From contig NZ_JANBBF010000016.1 of the NCBI RefSeq assembly GCF_024648885.1, forward strand, positions 1 to 64,000: a stretch of 64,000 bases of DNA. Reading direction: 5' to 3'. The stretch comes from Prauserella salsuginis (lineage in GTDB: Bacteria > Actinomycetota > Actinomycetes > Mycobacteriales > Pseudonocardiaceae). Shown here one piece after another: positions 1-8,148 of this stretch. Position 1 is the first letter of the stretch; each line of letters opens with the position of its first letter. A program made the position numbers and the translations under genes. The notes below the pieces were generated by a model, which worked only from the letters and a program-made list of their open reading frames with translations, searched no databases and had not been told where the DNA came from.

Positions 1-1
1 T

Positions 2-490
2 ATTCTGATCAATCCGACGGGCCGGTTCGTGGTTGGTGGTCCGATGGGTGATGCGGGTCTGACGGGTCGGAAGATCATTGTTGACACCTATGGCGGGATG
101 GCCCGTCATGGTGGTGGCGCGTTCTCGGGTAAGGACCCGTCGAAGGTGGACCGGTCGGCGGCGTATGCGACGCGGTGGGTGGCCAAGAACGTGGTGGCTG
201 CTGGTTTGGCGGATCGGGCTGAGGTGCAGGTCGCGTATGCGATCGGTAAGGCGGCTCCGGTGGGGCTGTTCGTGGAGACGTTCGGTACGGAGAAGGTGGC
301 GCCGGAGAAGATCCAGGCGGCGATCAACGAGGTGTTCGACCTGCGTCCGGCGGCGATCATCCGTGATCTGGATCTGCTGCGGCCGATCTACGCGCAGACG
401 GCGGCCTATGGTCACTTCGGCCGTCCGGATGCGAACCTGCCGTGGGAGAACACCAACCGCACCGACGACCTGCTCCGCAGCGTGGGCTGA
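2..490 (+). CDS. metK: S-adenosylmethionine synthetase, C-terminal fragment
   Basis: This is the 3' part of methionine adenosyltransferase, which makes S-adenosylmethionine from ATP and methionine. The reading frame is open from base 2, so the start lies left of the window; about 162 residues remain of a family near 400. Visible family motifs include [20 protein letters not shown] near the left edge, then [19 protein letters not shown], the loop that binds phosphate and metal, and a C-terminal [18 protein letters not shown]. Identification is secure. The gene ends at TGA 488-490 and is followed by a hairpin. Many codons end in G or T (ggt, gtg, acg), slightly unlike the C-ending bias of the genes to the right. 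priA lies close by, as in other actinobacteria. Confidence 0.97.
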   Translation: MLINPTGRFVVGGPMGDAGLTGRKIIVDTYGGMARHGGGAFSGKDPSKVDRSAAYATRWVAKNVVAAGLADRAEVQVAYAIGKAAPVGLFVETFGTEKVAPEKIQAAINEVFDLRPAAIIRDLDLLRPIYAQTAAYGHFGRPDANLPWENTNRTDDLLRSVG

Positions 491-517
491 CCAGGCCCGC
501 AGCGCGTCTCGGCCGAC

Positions 518-549
518 CGTGGCCGTCCGGCGAGACCCGGGCGGCCACG
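518..549 (+). terminator. hairpin after metK
   Basis: CGTGGCCG (518-525) pairs perfectly with CGGCCACG (542-549) around a 16-nt loop, 27 nt after the metK stop. There is no T-tract, as is common for terminators in high-GC actinobacteria. A role in ending metK transcription is inferred. Confidence 0.5.
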
Positions 550-643
550 TCGCTGTGCGTAGTTCCTGTCGCGGGTGAACGGGCCGACACGCCGCGGCCC
601 TGCCGCTCGTCCGGGTGAGGCGGTGCCTTACGCTACGGAACTT

Positions 644-1789
644 GTGGTGAGCACGCAGGGAGTACAGGACACGGCGTCCGGGGCCTCGGGTGGGACGCCG
701 CAGCCCCCGCGCGGCACCCGGTACATCAGCTGGGACGCCATCCGCGTCCTCGGTATCGTCGCGGTCCTGGCGTTCCACGCCACCTTCCTGACCCCGCACA
801 CGCTGCCCGGGTACGACATGCCGCCCGGCCCGCTGCAGATGGACTTCCCGTTCGGCGCCTCATTGCTGATCGTCATCTCGGGGTACTTCGCCGCGATGAC
901 CGTCGGCAGGAAGCCGCCGCTGCGGTGGTGGCTGCGCCGGCTCGCCCGGCTTCTGCCCGCGTTCTTCGTCGCGGTGATCGTCATCTTCGTGGCGAGCGTG
1001 GCGCTGCATCCCGAGGGCTTCTACCGGCCGTCCTACACCGACCTCGCCGGCAACCTCGCGCTGTTGCCGAACCTGCTCGGCGGTGTCGAGTACATCGACC
1101 GCGCTCACTGGACGGTGCCGATCCAGGTGTGCGGCTTCACCGCCATCGCGCTGTTGGCCTGGAAGGGCCGCGTGCGAGGGCGGGCCGCGACGGCGGTGCT
1201 GTGGGGTGTGCTGCTGTTCCCGCTCGCGCTGCGGTACCTGTTCATGGGTCCCGGGAAGGTCGCGCCCGAGTGGGTCAGCATGCTCATGGACGGCACCGGG
1301 CTGGCTCGTGCGCACCTACTGATCGCCGGGGTCGCGATCTTCCGGTGGTCGAAACAGCGCATGACGTTCACCCAGCTGTTGCTGATGCTGGTGGTCGTGC
1401 TCGTGGCGCACACGAAGCACCCACCGCCCGGCGACTCGGTCGTGGCGTTCGCGGTGGCGCTGGTGCTGATCTGTGTGGCCGCCTACCAGCCCATGTGGGA
1501 CACGCCCCTGCTGACGAACTTCGCCAGGCCGATCCGCTGGCTGGGCGGCATCTCCTACGGCGTGTACCTGATGCACTACGTCATGGGGTCGCTGGTCGCC
1601 CGTCACCTCGCTGACCTGGGCGTGCCGTGGTACGGCTGGATCCCGGCGTACGTGGCGGTCGCCGTGTTGCTGGGCTGGGCACTGACCCGGTGGGTCGAAC
1701 AGCCCGCGTTCACGTTGCTGAACCGCGGCATCGATGCGCTGCCGTCCCGGTCCCCGAAGGGGTCGGGGGCAGCGCACACCGGAGGGTGA
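644..1789 (+). CDS. acyltransferase-3 family membrane protein
   Basis: This is a polytopic membrane protein of the acyltransferase-3 (OafA/NodX-like) family. Members O-acetylate or acylate cell-surface sugars or lipids; the substrate here is unknown. The N-terminal helix carries the family pattern YISWDAIRVLGIVAVLAFHA with the expected catalytic His. Roughly ten hydrophobic segments follow, ending in GISYGVYLMHYVMG and a last helix before VEQPAF, both typical of the family. The start is uncertain. GTG 644 or 647 follows a -10-like TACGCT (629-634) and would suit a leaderless transcript; an in-frame GTG at 575 would add 23 residues of low-complexity sequence. The gene stands alone between metK and priA, both on the same strand. 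Confidence 0.85.
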   Translation: MVSTQGVQDTASGASGGTPQPPRGTRYISWDAIRVLGIVAVLAFHATFLTPHTLPGYDMPPGPLQMDFPFGASLLIVISGYFAAMTVGRKPPLRWWLRRLARLLPAFFVAVIVIFVASVALHPEGFYRPSYTDLAGNLALLPNLLGGVEYIDRAHWTVPIQVCGFTAIALLAWKGRVRGRAATAVLWGVLLFPLALRYLFMGPGKVAPEWVSMLMDGTGLARAHLLIAGVAIFRWSKQRMTFTQLLLMLVVVLVAHTKHPPPGDSVVAFAVALVLICVAAYQPMWDTPLLTNFARPIRWLGGISYGVYLMHYVMGSLVARHLADLGVPWYGWIPAYVAVAVLLGWALTRWVEQPAFTLLNRGIDALPSRSPKGSGAAHTGG

Positions 1790-1814
1790 GCAGCGCTCTG
1801 GTAGAGAAGACGGC

Positions 1815-4199
1815 GTGAGCGGCCCCGAACCGACCCCACTGTGGGAGCTGGACGATCTGCCCGCGCCGAAACCGGACGGGGCGGCCGGCTCCGGCGCGTC
1901 CGGAAGTGCCGGCGCGACCGCGGGTGGCGCGGGGCGCACCACCGGCAAGCGCACCACCGGCAAGCGCGGCGGTGGCAAGAGCAGCACCAAGGGACGCAAG
2001 CAGCCGGCCGACCGCGATCCGATCGCCCGTGTGGCCGTCGACGTGCCGCTGCCGCATCTGGACCGGACGTTCGACTACCAGGTTCCCGCGGAACTCGACG
2101 CTCGCGCGGTCGCGGGCTGCCGCGTGCGGGTGCGATTCGCCGGCCAGCTGGTCGACGGCTTCGTTGTCGAACGTGCCGCGACGACCGAGCACCGGGGGAG
2201 GCTGGCCTTCCTCGAACGTGTCGTCTCCAGCGAGGTCGTCCTGACCCCTCAGCTGGCCGGGCTCTGCCGGGCGATCGCCGATCGCTACGGCGGCACGTTC
2301 ATGGACGTCGCCCGGCTGGCCATCCCGCCCCGCCACGCTGCCGTCGAGGGCGAGGGCAGCGTCGGATCCGGCGGTGACGCAGGCCGCGGATCACCGCCAC
2401 AGGCCACGGACCCACAGCCCCCGGATCCGGGCGCCACGGACCCACAGGCCACGGACCCACAGGCCACGGATCCGGAAACCTCGGATCCGGAGGGCGGGAG
2501 TGCGAGTGCGGCGGTCGCGGGCCCGGCGAGCTCGGAGGAGGCGGCCGAGCCCGGCCATGTGACCGGCGAACGACCGGACGCGACGTCACCCGGAACGAGG
2601 CCATCGGACAGCACGCCACCCGACACGACGGCGTGGGAGCGGTACCAGTGGGGCTCGTCGTATGTCGGCGCGTTGGCTGCGGGACGGGTGGCCAACGCGG
2701 TGTGGCAGGCCCTGCCGGGGGAGGACTGGCCCAGGCGGCTCGCCGAACTGGCCGCCACGGTGGCCGCGGCGGGCCGGGGCGCCGTGCTCGTCGTGCCGGA
2801 CCACCGGGACGTGACGCGACTGGCGGCCGCCTGTGCCGAACTGGCGGGCCCGGCTGCGGTCACCGCACTGTCGGCCGATCTCGGACCAGCCGAGCGGTAC
2901 CGCCGGTGGCTGGCGGTGAAACGCGGCACGGTCCGCATCGTCGTCGGCACGCGTGCCAGCATGTTCGCGCCCGTGACCGATCCCGCCCTGTACGTGGTGT
3001 GGGACGACGGCGACGACCTGCACGCCGATCCGCACATGCCGTATCCGCAGGTGCGGGACGTGCTCATGGTCCGAGCCCACACCGACGGTGCGTCGTTGCT
3101 GGTCGGCGGGTTCGCCCGGACCGCGGAGGCCCAGCTGCTCCTCGAATCCGGGTGGGCACAGCCGCTCGTGGCCCCGCGGCAGCAGCTGCGTTCGCGGGCG
3201 CCGCGGGTGACCCCGACCGGCGAGGACTTCGACGTCGCGCGGGACCAAGCGGCGCACGCGGCACGGCTGCCCGCGGTGGCGTTCGAAGCGGCGCGCGCCG
3301 CCTTGAAGGCGGGGGCGCCGGTGCTGGTGCAGGTGCCCCGCCGCGGCTACGTGCCCGGACTCGCGTGCGCACACTGCCGCGCGCGGGCACGATGCCGGCA
3401 CTGTGCGGGGCCGTTGGCGTTACCCGGCGGCGGGGAAGCGGGTTCGCCCCGTTGCCGGTGGTGCGGGGTGACCGACGCGGCGTTCCGCTGCTCGGCGTGC
3501 GGGTCGGTGCGGCTGCGTGCGGTCGTCATCGGGTCGAAACGGACGGCCGAAGAGCTGGGCAGGGCGTTCGCGGGTGCTCCCGTGCGGACCTCCGGCGGCG
3601 GCGAGGTGCTCGACAGGGTGGTTGCGGCACCGGCGATCGTCGTGGCGACCCCGGGCGCCGAACCGGTCGCCGACGGCGGTTACGGGGCAGCGCTGCTGCT
3701 CGACGGCTGGGCGTTGCTGGGCAGGCAGGACCTGCGCGCGTCGGAGGAGGCGCTGCGCCGCTGGATGGCCGCGGCCGCGCTGGTGCGTCCCGCGGAGGCT
3801 GGTGGCCGTGTGGTCGTCGGTGCCGAGGCGGGCATACCCGTGGTGCAGGCGCTGGTGCGGTGGGATCCCGGCTGGCTCGCGGAGTCGGAACTGGCCGAAC
3901 GCCGCGAGCTCGGCTTCCCGCCCGCGGTGCGCATGGCCAGCCTCGACGCCTCGCCCGATGTTCTGGCGGCGGCGCTCGACGAACTCGAGCCGCCCGAGAG
4001 CGCGGAGATCCTCGGCCCGGTGCCGCTCGGCGAGGTCGACGAGGACGGCAACGCCGAACGCGAGCGGGCGCTGGTGCGGGTTCCGCGCGGCGACGGGCGC
4101 GCCCTCGCCGCGGCGGTGCACACGCTCAACGCCGTGCGAGGAGCCCGCAAGGAGCAGGAGCCCGTGCGGATCCGGCTCGACCCCCTCGACCTCATCTGA
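1815..4199 (+). CDS. priA: replication restart protein PriA, helicase-degenerate actinobacterial type
   Basis: This PriA-like protein is expected to bind stalled or repaired replication forks and help reload the replisome. The 3'-DNA-binding domain begins near residue 74 (VAVDVPLPHLDRTFDYQVP). The zinc-binding insertion is intact, with paired cysteines between about residues 516 and 565 (CAHCRARARCRHC, CRWC, CSAC). The ATPase is degenerate: I see no GxTGSGKT Walker A where it belongs, and the DEEH box is replaced by VVWDDGDDLH. Loss of helicase motifs is known for actinobacterial PriA, so this is family-typical. A Pro/Asp/Thr-rich linker of about 80 residues, including a tandem repeat, separates the DNA-binding and helicase-like parts. 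GTG 1815 is chosen because a TAGAGA box lies 7 nt before it; an upstream in-frame ATG at 1734 overlaps the preceding gene. Length is 794 residues. Confidence 0.92.
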   Translation: MSGPEPTPLWELDDLPAPKPDGAAGSGASGSAGATAGGAGRTTGKRTTGKRGGGKSSTKGRKQPADRDPIARVAVDVPLPHLDRTFDYQVPAELDARAVAGCRVRVRFAGQLVDGFVVERAATTEHRGRLAFLERVVSSEVVLTPQLAGLCRAIADRYGGTFMDVARLAIPPRHAAVEGEGSVGSGGDAGRGSPPQATDPQPPDPGATDPQATDPQATDPETSDPEGGSASAAVAGPASSEEAAEPGHVTGERPDATSPGTRPSDSTPPDTTAWERYQWGSSYVGALAAGRVANAVWQALPGEDWPRRLAELAATVAAAGRGAVLVVPDHRDVTRLAAACAELAGPAAVTALSADLGPAERYRRWLAVKRGTVRIVVGTRASMFAPVTDPALYVVWDDGDDLHADPHMPYPQVRDVLMVRAHTDGASLLVGGFARTAEAQLLLESGWAQPLVAPRQQLRSRAPRVTPTGEDFDVARDQAAHAARLPAVAFEAARAALKAGAPVLVQVPRRGYVPGLACAHCRARARCRHCAGPLALPGGGEAGSPRCRWCGVTDAAFRCSACGSVRLRAVVIGSKRTAEELGRAFAGAPVRTSGGGEVLDRVVAAPAIVVATPGAEPVADGGYGAALLLDGWALLGRQDLRASEEALRRWMAAAALVRPAEAGGRVVVGAEAGIPVVQALVRWDPGWLAESELAERRELGFPPAVRMASLDASPDVLAAALDELEPPESAEILGPVPLGEVDEDGNAERERALVRVPRGDGRALAAAVHTLNAVRGARKEQEPVRIRLDPLDLI
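2397..2490 (+). repeat. 15-bp tandem repeat inside priA
   Basis: The 14-mer ccacaggccacgga occurs at 2397, 2442 and 2457, the last two exactly 15 bp apart, with degenerate copies between. It encodes a run of ATDPQ-type repeats in the linker between the DNA-binding and helicase-like parts of PriA. It probably expands and contracts by slippage. Confidence 0.8.
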
Positions 4200-4215
4200 C
4201 GCGCGGGCGGCGCTC

Positions 4216-4221
4216 TAGACT
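4216..4221 (+). promoter_or_regulatory. -10 box for the fmt leader ORF
   Basis: TAGACT lies exactly 7 nt before ATG 4229, the spacing expected for a leaderless transcript. It sits just past the priA stop, so the fmt operon probably has its own promoter. Confidence 0.55.
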
Positions 4222-4228
4222 GGCGAGG

Positions 4229-4264
4229 ATGATCGCACCGCTGACCCGTGCGGGCGGCCGATGA
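4229..4264 (+). CDS. 11-residue leader ORF coupled to fmt
   Basis: ATG 4229 opens a tiny frame encoding [11 protein letters not shown]. Its stop codon overlaps the fmt start as ATGA at 4261-4264. A TAGACT box stands 7 nt upstream, so the ORF would be translated from the mRNA 5' end. The fmt ATG itself has no good ribosome-binding site nearby. I infer that ribosomes finishing this peptide re-initiate on fmt. No known leader-peptide family is recognised. Confidence 0.5.
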   Translation: MIAPLTRAGGR

Positions 4265-5196
4265 GGCTCGTCTTCGCCGGCACACCGGAACCCGCCGTCC
4301 CCACGCTCCGCGCGCTGCTCGCCTCGCGGCACGACGTCGTCGCCGTCGTCACCCGCCCGGACGCACCCGCCGGTCGGGGCCGCAAGCTCGTACGCTCTCC
4401 CGTCGGCGCGCTGGCCGACGAGCACGGCATCGAGGTGCTCACACCGACCCGCGCGGATGATCCGGACTTCCTGTCGCGGCTGGGCGCGCTCGCGCCCGAC
4501 GCCTGCCCCGTGGTGGCCTACGGTGCACTGTTGAAGCAGGATGCGCTCGACATTCCCGCCCACGGCTGGGTGAACCTGCACTTCTCGCTGCTGCCCGCGT
4601 GGCGCGGCGCCGCCCCGGTGCAGGCCGCCATCGGCGCGGGCGACGACTACACGGGCGCGTCGACGTTCCGGATCGTTCCCGAACTCGACGCCGGTCCCGT
4701 GTTCGGTGTCGTGACCGAGCGCATCGGCGCCACCGACACCGCGGGCGCACTGCTCGGCAAGCTCGCCGAATCGGGCGCGGACCTCATGGTGTCCACGATG
4801 GACGGCATCGAGGACGGCACCGTCACCGCCGTGGAGCAGCCCGCCGACGGGGTGAGCTACGCGCCCAAGGTCACCGTCGACGACGCGCGGGTGCAGTTCG
4901 ACCGGCCCGCGCTCGCCGTCGACCGGCACATCCGCGCGGTGACGCCGGACCCGGGTGCTTGGGCGCAGTTCCGCGACGCGCGCTGCAAACTCGGCCCGGT
5001 GCGGCCGCTGGAGGCCGACTCCGGTGTGCCCGAGCTGGCTCCCGGACAGCTGCTGGTGGAGCGCAAGCGCGTACTCGCGGGCACCGCCACCGCACCCGTC
5101 GAACTGGGCGAGGTGCAGGCACAGGGGAAGAAACGCATGGCGGCGACCGACTGGGCTCGCGGCACGAGAATCGAGCACGGGGAGCGCCTCACATGA
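4261..5196 (+). CDS. fmt: methionyl-tRNA formyltransferase
   Basis: This enzyme transfers a formyl group from 10-formyl-tetrahydrofolate to initiator Met-tRNA, allowing normal bacterial translation initiation. Its 311 residues match the family length. The N-terminus [16 protein letters not shown] is typical, as is the folate-binding and catalytic stretch [18 protein letters not shown] near residue 110, with its conserved SLLPxxRG pattern. The C-terminal OB-like tRNA-binding domain ends in [13 protein letters not shown]. Translation is probably coupled to the 11-residue leader ORF upstream, and the stop overlaps rsmB as ATGA, so fmt, rsmB and the next gene form one tightly coupled unit. Confidence 0.97.
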   Translation: MRLVFAGTPEPAVPTLRALLASRHDVVAVVTRPDAPAGRGRKLVRSPVGALADEHGIEVLTPTRADDPDFLSRLGALAPDACPVVAYGALLKQDALDIPAHGWVNLHFSLLPAWRGAAPVQAAIGAGDDYTGASTFRIVPELDAGPVFGVVTERIGATDTAGALLGKLAESGADLMVSTMDGIEDGTVTAVEQPADGVSYAPKVTVDDARVQFDRPALAVDRHIRAVTPDPGAWAQFRDARCKLGPVRPLEADSGVPELAPGQLLVERKRVLAGTATAPVELGEVQAQGKKRMAATDWARGTRIEHGERLT

Positions 5197-6758
5197 GCGA
5201 CGACGGCAAAGGTGGCAACGGCAAGGGCGGCAACGGCGGCGGCGACCGCCGTCGCCGTGACCGCGGCGGGCAAAGCGGTGCGGGCGGCAGGCCCGGCGGC
5301 CGCGGGGGCCGGGGCGGCAGGCCGCAGGACGATCGACAGCGCAGGCAGGGCGGCAGGCCGGATCGTGGCAGGCGGCCCGCGCCGCGCAAGGAAGGTCCGC
5401 GCAAACCGCCGGTCGACGATCCGGCGCGCCGAGTGGCGTTCGACGCCCTGCGTGCCGTCAGCGAACGCGACGCCTACGCCAACCTGATTCTGCCGGAGCT
5501 GCTGCGGCAGCGGCGCGTGTCCGGGCGTGACGCCGCGCTGGCGACCGAACTCACCTACGGCACGGCGCGCGCCGCCGGACTCCTCGACGAGATCATCGCG
5601 TCCTGCGTGGACCGCTCGCTGTCCGACGTGGACGGAGCCGTACTCGACGGGCTCCGGCTCGGTGCGTACCAGCTGCTGCGTACCCGGATCCCGCCGCACG
5701 CGGCGGTCGACTCGGCCGTGGAGCTCGTGCGCGACGTCGCAGGCTCGCACGTCGCCGGATTCGTCAACGCGGTCCTGCGCAAGGTGTCCGATCAGGACGA
5801 ACAGGCGTGGGTCGACCAGCTGGCACCCGACATCGAGACGGACCGGATCGGCCATCTCGCGATGCGCACCGCTCACCCGCGGTGGATCGCGCGCGCGTTC
5901 GCCGAAGCGCTCGGCGACACGGGGGACGAGCTCGAAGCGGCGCTGCGGGCCGACGACGCCCGGCCCGAGGTTCACCTGCTCGCGCGACCGGGCGAGATCA
6001 GCTCCGACGAACTCGCGGCGATCACCGGTGGCGACGTCGCGCCGTACTCGCCGTACGGCGTGCACCTGCCGGCCGGCAGCGGTGACCTGGCCGCCTCGGA
6101 ACCCCTGAAGGAGCACCTCGCGGCGGTCCAGGACGAGGGCAGCCAGCTGGTCACGCTCGCGGCAGTGGGCGCGCCCGTCGACGGGTCCGACGCGCGCTGG
6201 CTCGACCTGTGTGCCGGACCGGGCGGCAAGGCGACGTTGCTCGGCTGCCTGGCGGCGACGGCGGAGGACGAGGTGGCCGTGGACGCCGTCGAGGTCGCCG
6301 ACCATCGCGCGCGGCTCATCGAGCAGGCCGTCGACGGGCTGCCCGTGACCGTGCACCGGGCGGACGGGCGCGACCCCGGTCTCGACGGCGGCTACGACCG
6401 GGTGCTGGTCGACGCGCCGTGCAGCGGGCTCGGCGCTCTGCGGCGCCGCCCGGAATCGCGGTGGCGCAGGCAGCAGAGCGACGTCGCGGACCTGACGAAA
6501 CTGCAGGCCGAGCTTCTCGAATCGGCGTTCCGACTCGTACGGCCCGGCGGGATCGTGGCGTACGTGGTGTGTTCCCCGCACCTGGCCGAAACCGACGGTG
6601 CGTTCACCACGGCCGTACGGCGTGCCGGGGCCGAGCCCCTCGACGCGCGGGAGTTCTTCCCCGGCGTGCCGCACCTCGGCGACGGCCCTGCGGTGCAGCT
6701 CTGGCCGCACCGGCACGGCACCGACGCCATGTTCTGCGGCCTCGCCCGCGCCACGTGA
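5193..6758 (+). CDS. rsmB: 16S rRNA (cytosine-5)-methyltransferase RsmB with an RGG-like N-terminal tail
   Basis: This SAM-dependent methyltransferase (Sun/Fmu family) makes m5C in 16S rRNA. The first 75 or so residues form a Gly/Arg/Lys-rich tail with [13 protein letters not shown] and [10 protein letters not shown], probably disordered and RNA-binding. A NusB-like helical domain follows ([14 protein letters not shown] to about residue 220). The Rossmann methyltransferase has the SAM motif [14 protein letters not shown] near 337, motif [10 protein letters not shown] near 407, and motif VI VVCSPH near 457 with the nucleophilic Cys. The ATG overlaps the fmt stop (ATGA). Family membership is clear; the tail is longer than in the classical E. 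coli protein and is an actinobacterial trait as far as I know. Confidence 0.95.
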   Translation: MSDDGKGGNGKGGNGGGDRRRRDRGGQSGAGGRPGGRGGRGGRPQDDRQRRQGGRPDRGRRPAPRKEGPRKPPVDDPARRVAFDALRAVSERDAYANLILPELLRQRRVSGRDAALATELTYGTARAAGLLDEIIASCVDRSLSDVDGAVLDGLRLGAYQLLRTRIPPHAAVDSAVELVRDVAGSHVAGFVNAVLRKVSDQDEQAWVDQLAPDIETDRIGHLAMRTAHPRWIARAFAEALGDTGDELEAALRADDARPEVHLLARPGEISSDELAAITGGDVAPYSPYGVHLPAGSGDLAASEPLKEHLAAVQDEGSQLVTLAAVGAPVDGSDARWLDLCAGPGGKATLLGCLAATAEDEVAVDAVEVADHRARLIEQAVDGLPVTVHRADGRDPGLDGGYDRVLVDAPCSGLGALRRRPESRWRRQQSDVADLTKLQAELLESAFRLVRPGGIVAYVVCSPHLAETDGAFTTAVRRAGAEPLDAREFFPGVPHLGDGPAVQLWPHRHGTDAMFCGLARAT

Positions 6759-7318
6759 CGGCGACAGCCGGCCCGGCGGCGAGCGAGCCACCGGGCATCG
6801 AACGCGGCTGTCTTGGTCTCGTCGCGTCGGCGTGCGGGGGCGTGGAGACCCGGCTGGCGGCCGAACTGGCCGAACCCGCGGCCGAACGGGGCTGGCGGCT
6901 GGCGATCACGCTGACGCCGACGGCCGCGTCGTGGTTCGACGACCGGCAACTCGCCCGGCTGCAGGCGAGCACCGACCTCGACGTCCGGTGGACCGCGCGG
7001 TTGCCCGAACAGCCGCGGCCCCATCCGGATCCCGAGGCGTTCGTCGTCGCCCCGGCGAGTGCCGGCTCGGTGGCGAAACTCGCCCTCGGGCTGGCCGACA
7101 ACCAGGCACTGACCGTGCTCGGCGACGCCGTCGGCGTGGTGCCGATGGTCGTGGGCCACCGGGTGCAGCCCACCAGGCCGGCCCATCCGGCCTGGCAGGG
7201 CCACCTCGACACGCTGGCAGGCGCCGGGGTGGCCGTGGCCGAGCTCGGCGGCGCACCGTGGACGGAGCTGCTGGACCGGCTGCCCGCGACGGCGTCCGGT
7301 GAGCACGGTGCCCGGTGA
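6755..7318 (+). CDS. flavoprotein-like protein (FMN-binding decarboxylase fold)
   Basis: The product has about 187 residues and resembles the Flavoprotein domain found in phosphopantothenoylcysteine decarboxylase and UbiX. After a short tail it opens with CLGLVASACGGVETRLAAELAEPA, where the first beta strand and phosphate-binding loop are expected. VAPASAGSVAKLALGLADNQALTVL in the middle resembles the family's flavin-contacting segment. The usual PANMN active-site sequence is absent, so the reaction cannot be named. GTG 6755 overlaps the rsmB stop (GTGA). The last codons lie within a 26-bp tandem repeat that continues past the stop. A neighbourhood role with the riboflavin operon downstream is only suggestive. 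Confidence 0.6.
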   Translation: MTATAGPAASEPPGIERGCLGLVASACGGVETRLAAELAEPAAERGWRLAITLTPTAASWFDDRQLARLQASTDLDVRWTARLPEQPRPHPDPEAFVVAPASAGSVAKLALGLADNQALTVLGDAVGVVPMVVGHRVQPTRPAHPAWQGHLDTLAGAGVAVAELGGAPWTELLDRLPATASGEHGAR

Positions 7319-7352
7319 GTCCCGATGAGCACGGTGCCCGGTGAGTCCCGTG
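7301..7352 (+). repeat. 26-bp tandem duplication across a gene end
   Basis: A 26-bp unit starting GAGCACGGTGCCCGGTGAGT occurs at 7301-7326 and again at 7327-7352, differing only in the last two bases, with a partial third copy (cccgatgag) after it. The stop codon of the flavoprotein-like gene is inside the first copy. Confidence 0.85.
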
Positions 7353-7372
7353 CCCGATGAGTGCTCCGGTGC

Positions 7373-7402
7373 GGTTCACCTCACTCCGGAGTGAGGTGAA
7401 CC
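7373..7402. promoter_or_regulatory. perfect 30-bp palindrome upstream of rpe
   Basis: GGTTCACCTCACTCC (7373-7387) is followed directly by its exact reverse complement (7388-7402), with no loop. It ends 33 bp before the rpe -10 box, just upstream of where a -35 element would lie. It could be a dimeric repressor operator or a loopless terminator for the fmt-rsmB unit. The sequence alone does not decide. Confidence 0.6.
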
Positions 7403-7435
7403 CCTCCCCGGACGGCCGCGGCGCGGGGCGCTGCC

Positions 7436-7441
7436 TAGGAT
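7436..7441 (+). promoter_or_regulatory. -10 box of the rpe-rib operon
   Basis: TAGGAT lies 7 nt before GTG 7449, so rpe is probably leaderless. No FMN riboswitch fits in the 130-bp gap before rpe. Confidence 0.55.
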
Positions 7442-7448
7442 TCGCGGT

Positions 7449-8147
7449 GTGGCCTCTCAACCGCTTCACCCGATGATCGCCCCGAGCATCCTGTCCGCCG
7501 ACTTCGCCCGCCTCGGCGAGGAGGTGGCGGCCGTCGCCCGCGACGGTGAAACCCGTGCCGACTGGGTCCACGTCGACGTGATGGACAACCACTTCGTCCC
7601 CAACCTCACGCTCGGCCTCCCGGTCGTCGAGTCGCTGCAGAAGGTCACCGACGTCCCGCTCGACTGCCACCTGATGATCGAGAACCCGGACAAGTGGGCA
7701 CCCGGCTACGCCGAGGCGGGCGCCTACAACGTCACGGTGCACGCCGAAGCGGCCCACGATCCGGTGATGCTCGCGAAGAACCTGCGCGCCGCGGGCGCGA
7801 AGGCGGGCCTGTCGGTCAAGCCCGGCACACCGCTCGAGGATCATCTCGAGACGCTCAAGCACTACGACACGTTGCTGATCATGTCGGTCGAACCGGGATT
7901 CGGCGGCCAGTCGTTCATCCCGGACGTGCTCGAGAAGGTGCGCACGGCGCGCCGCCTCGTCGACACCGGCCACCTCACCCTCGTCGTGGAGATCGACGGC
8001 GGCATCAACGCCGACACGATCGAACAGGCCGCCGAGGCCGGCGTCGATTGTTTCGTGGCCGGATCCGCCGTCTACGGCGCCGAGGATCCCGGCAGGGCCG
8101 TCGCGGCGCTGCGCGATCAGGCGGCCGGCGCGCGCTCGGCGCACTGA
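7449..8147 (+). CDS. rpe: ribulose-phosphate 3-epimerase
   Basis: This enzyme interconverts ribulose 5-phosphate and xylulose 5-phosphate in the pentose phosphate pathway. The TIM-barrel signatures are all present: [36 protein letters not shown] with the metal and catalytic His/Asp, [23 protein letters not shown], and [19 protein letters not shown]. At 232 residues the length is normal. GTG 7449 follows a TAGGAT box by 7 nt. ribD begins 1 nt after the stop. Epimerase activity affects the ribulose 5-phosphate pool used by ribBA in the same operon, which may explain the linkage. Confidence 0.97.
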   Translation: MASQPLHPMIAPSILSADFARLGEEVAAVARDGETRADWVHVDVMDNHFVPNLTLGLPVVESLQKVTDVPLDCHLMIENPDKWAPGYAEAGAYNVTVHAEAAHDPVMLAKNLRAAGAKAGLSVKPGTPLEDHLETLKHYDTLLIMSVEPGFGGQSFIPDVLEKVRTARRLVDTGHLTLVVEIDGGINADTIEQAAEAGVDCFVAGSAVYGAEDPGRAVAALRDQAAGARSAH

Positions 8148-8148
8148 C

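Noticed and set aside
7319-7448. FMN riboswitch before the rib operon
   Set aside because: The gap is only 130 bp, holds a tandem repeat and a palindrome, and has none of the conserved FMN aptamer segments.
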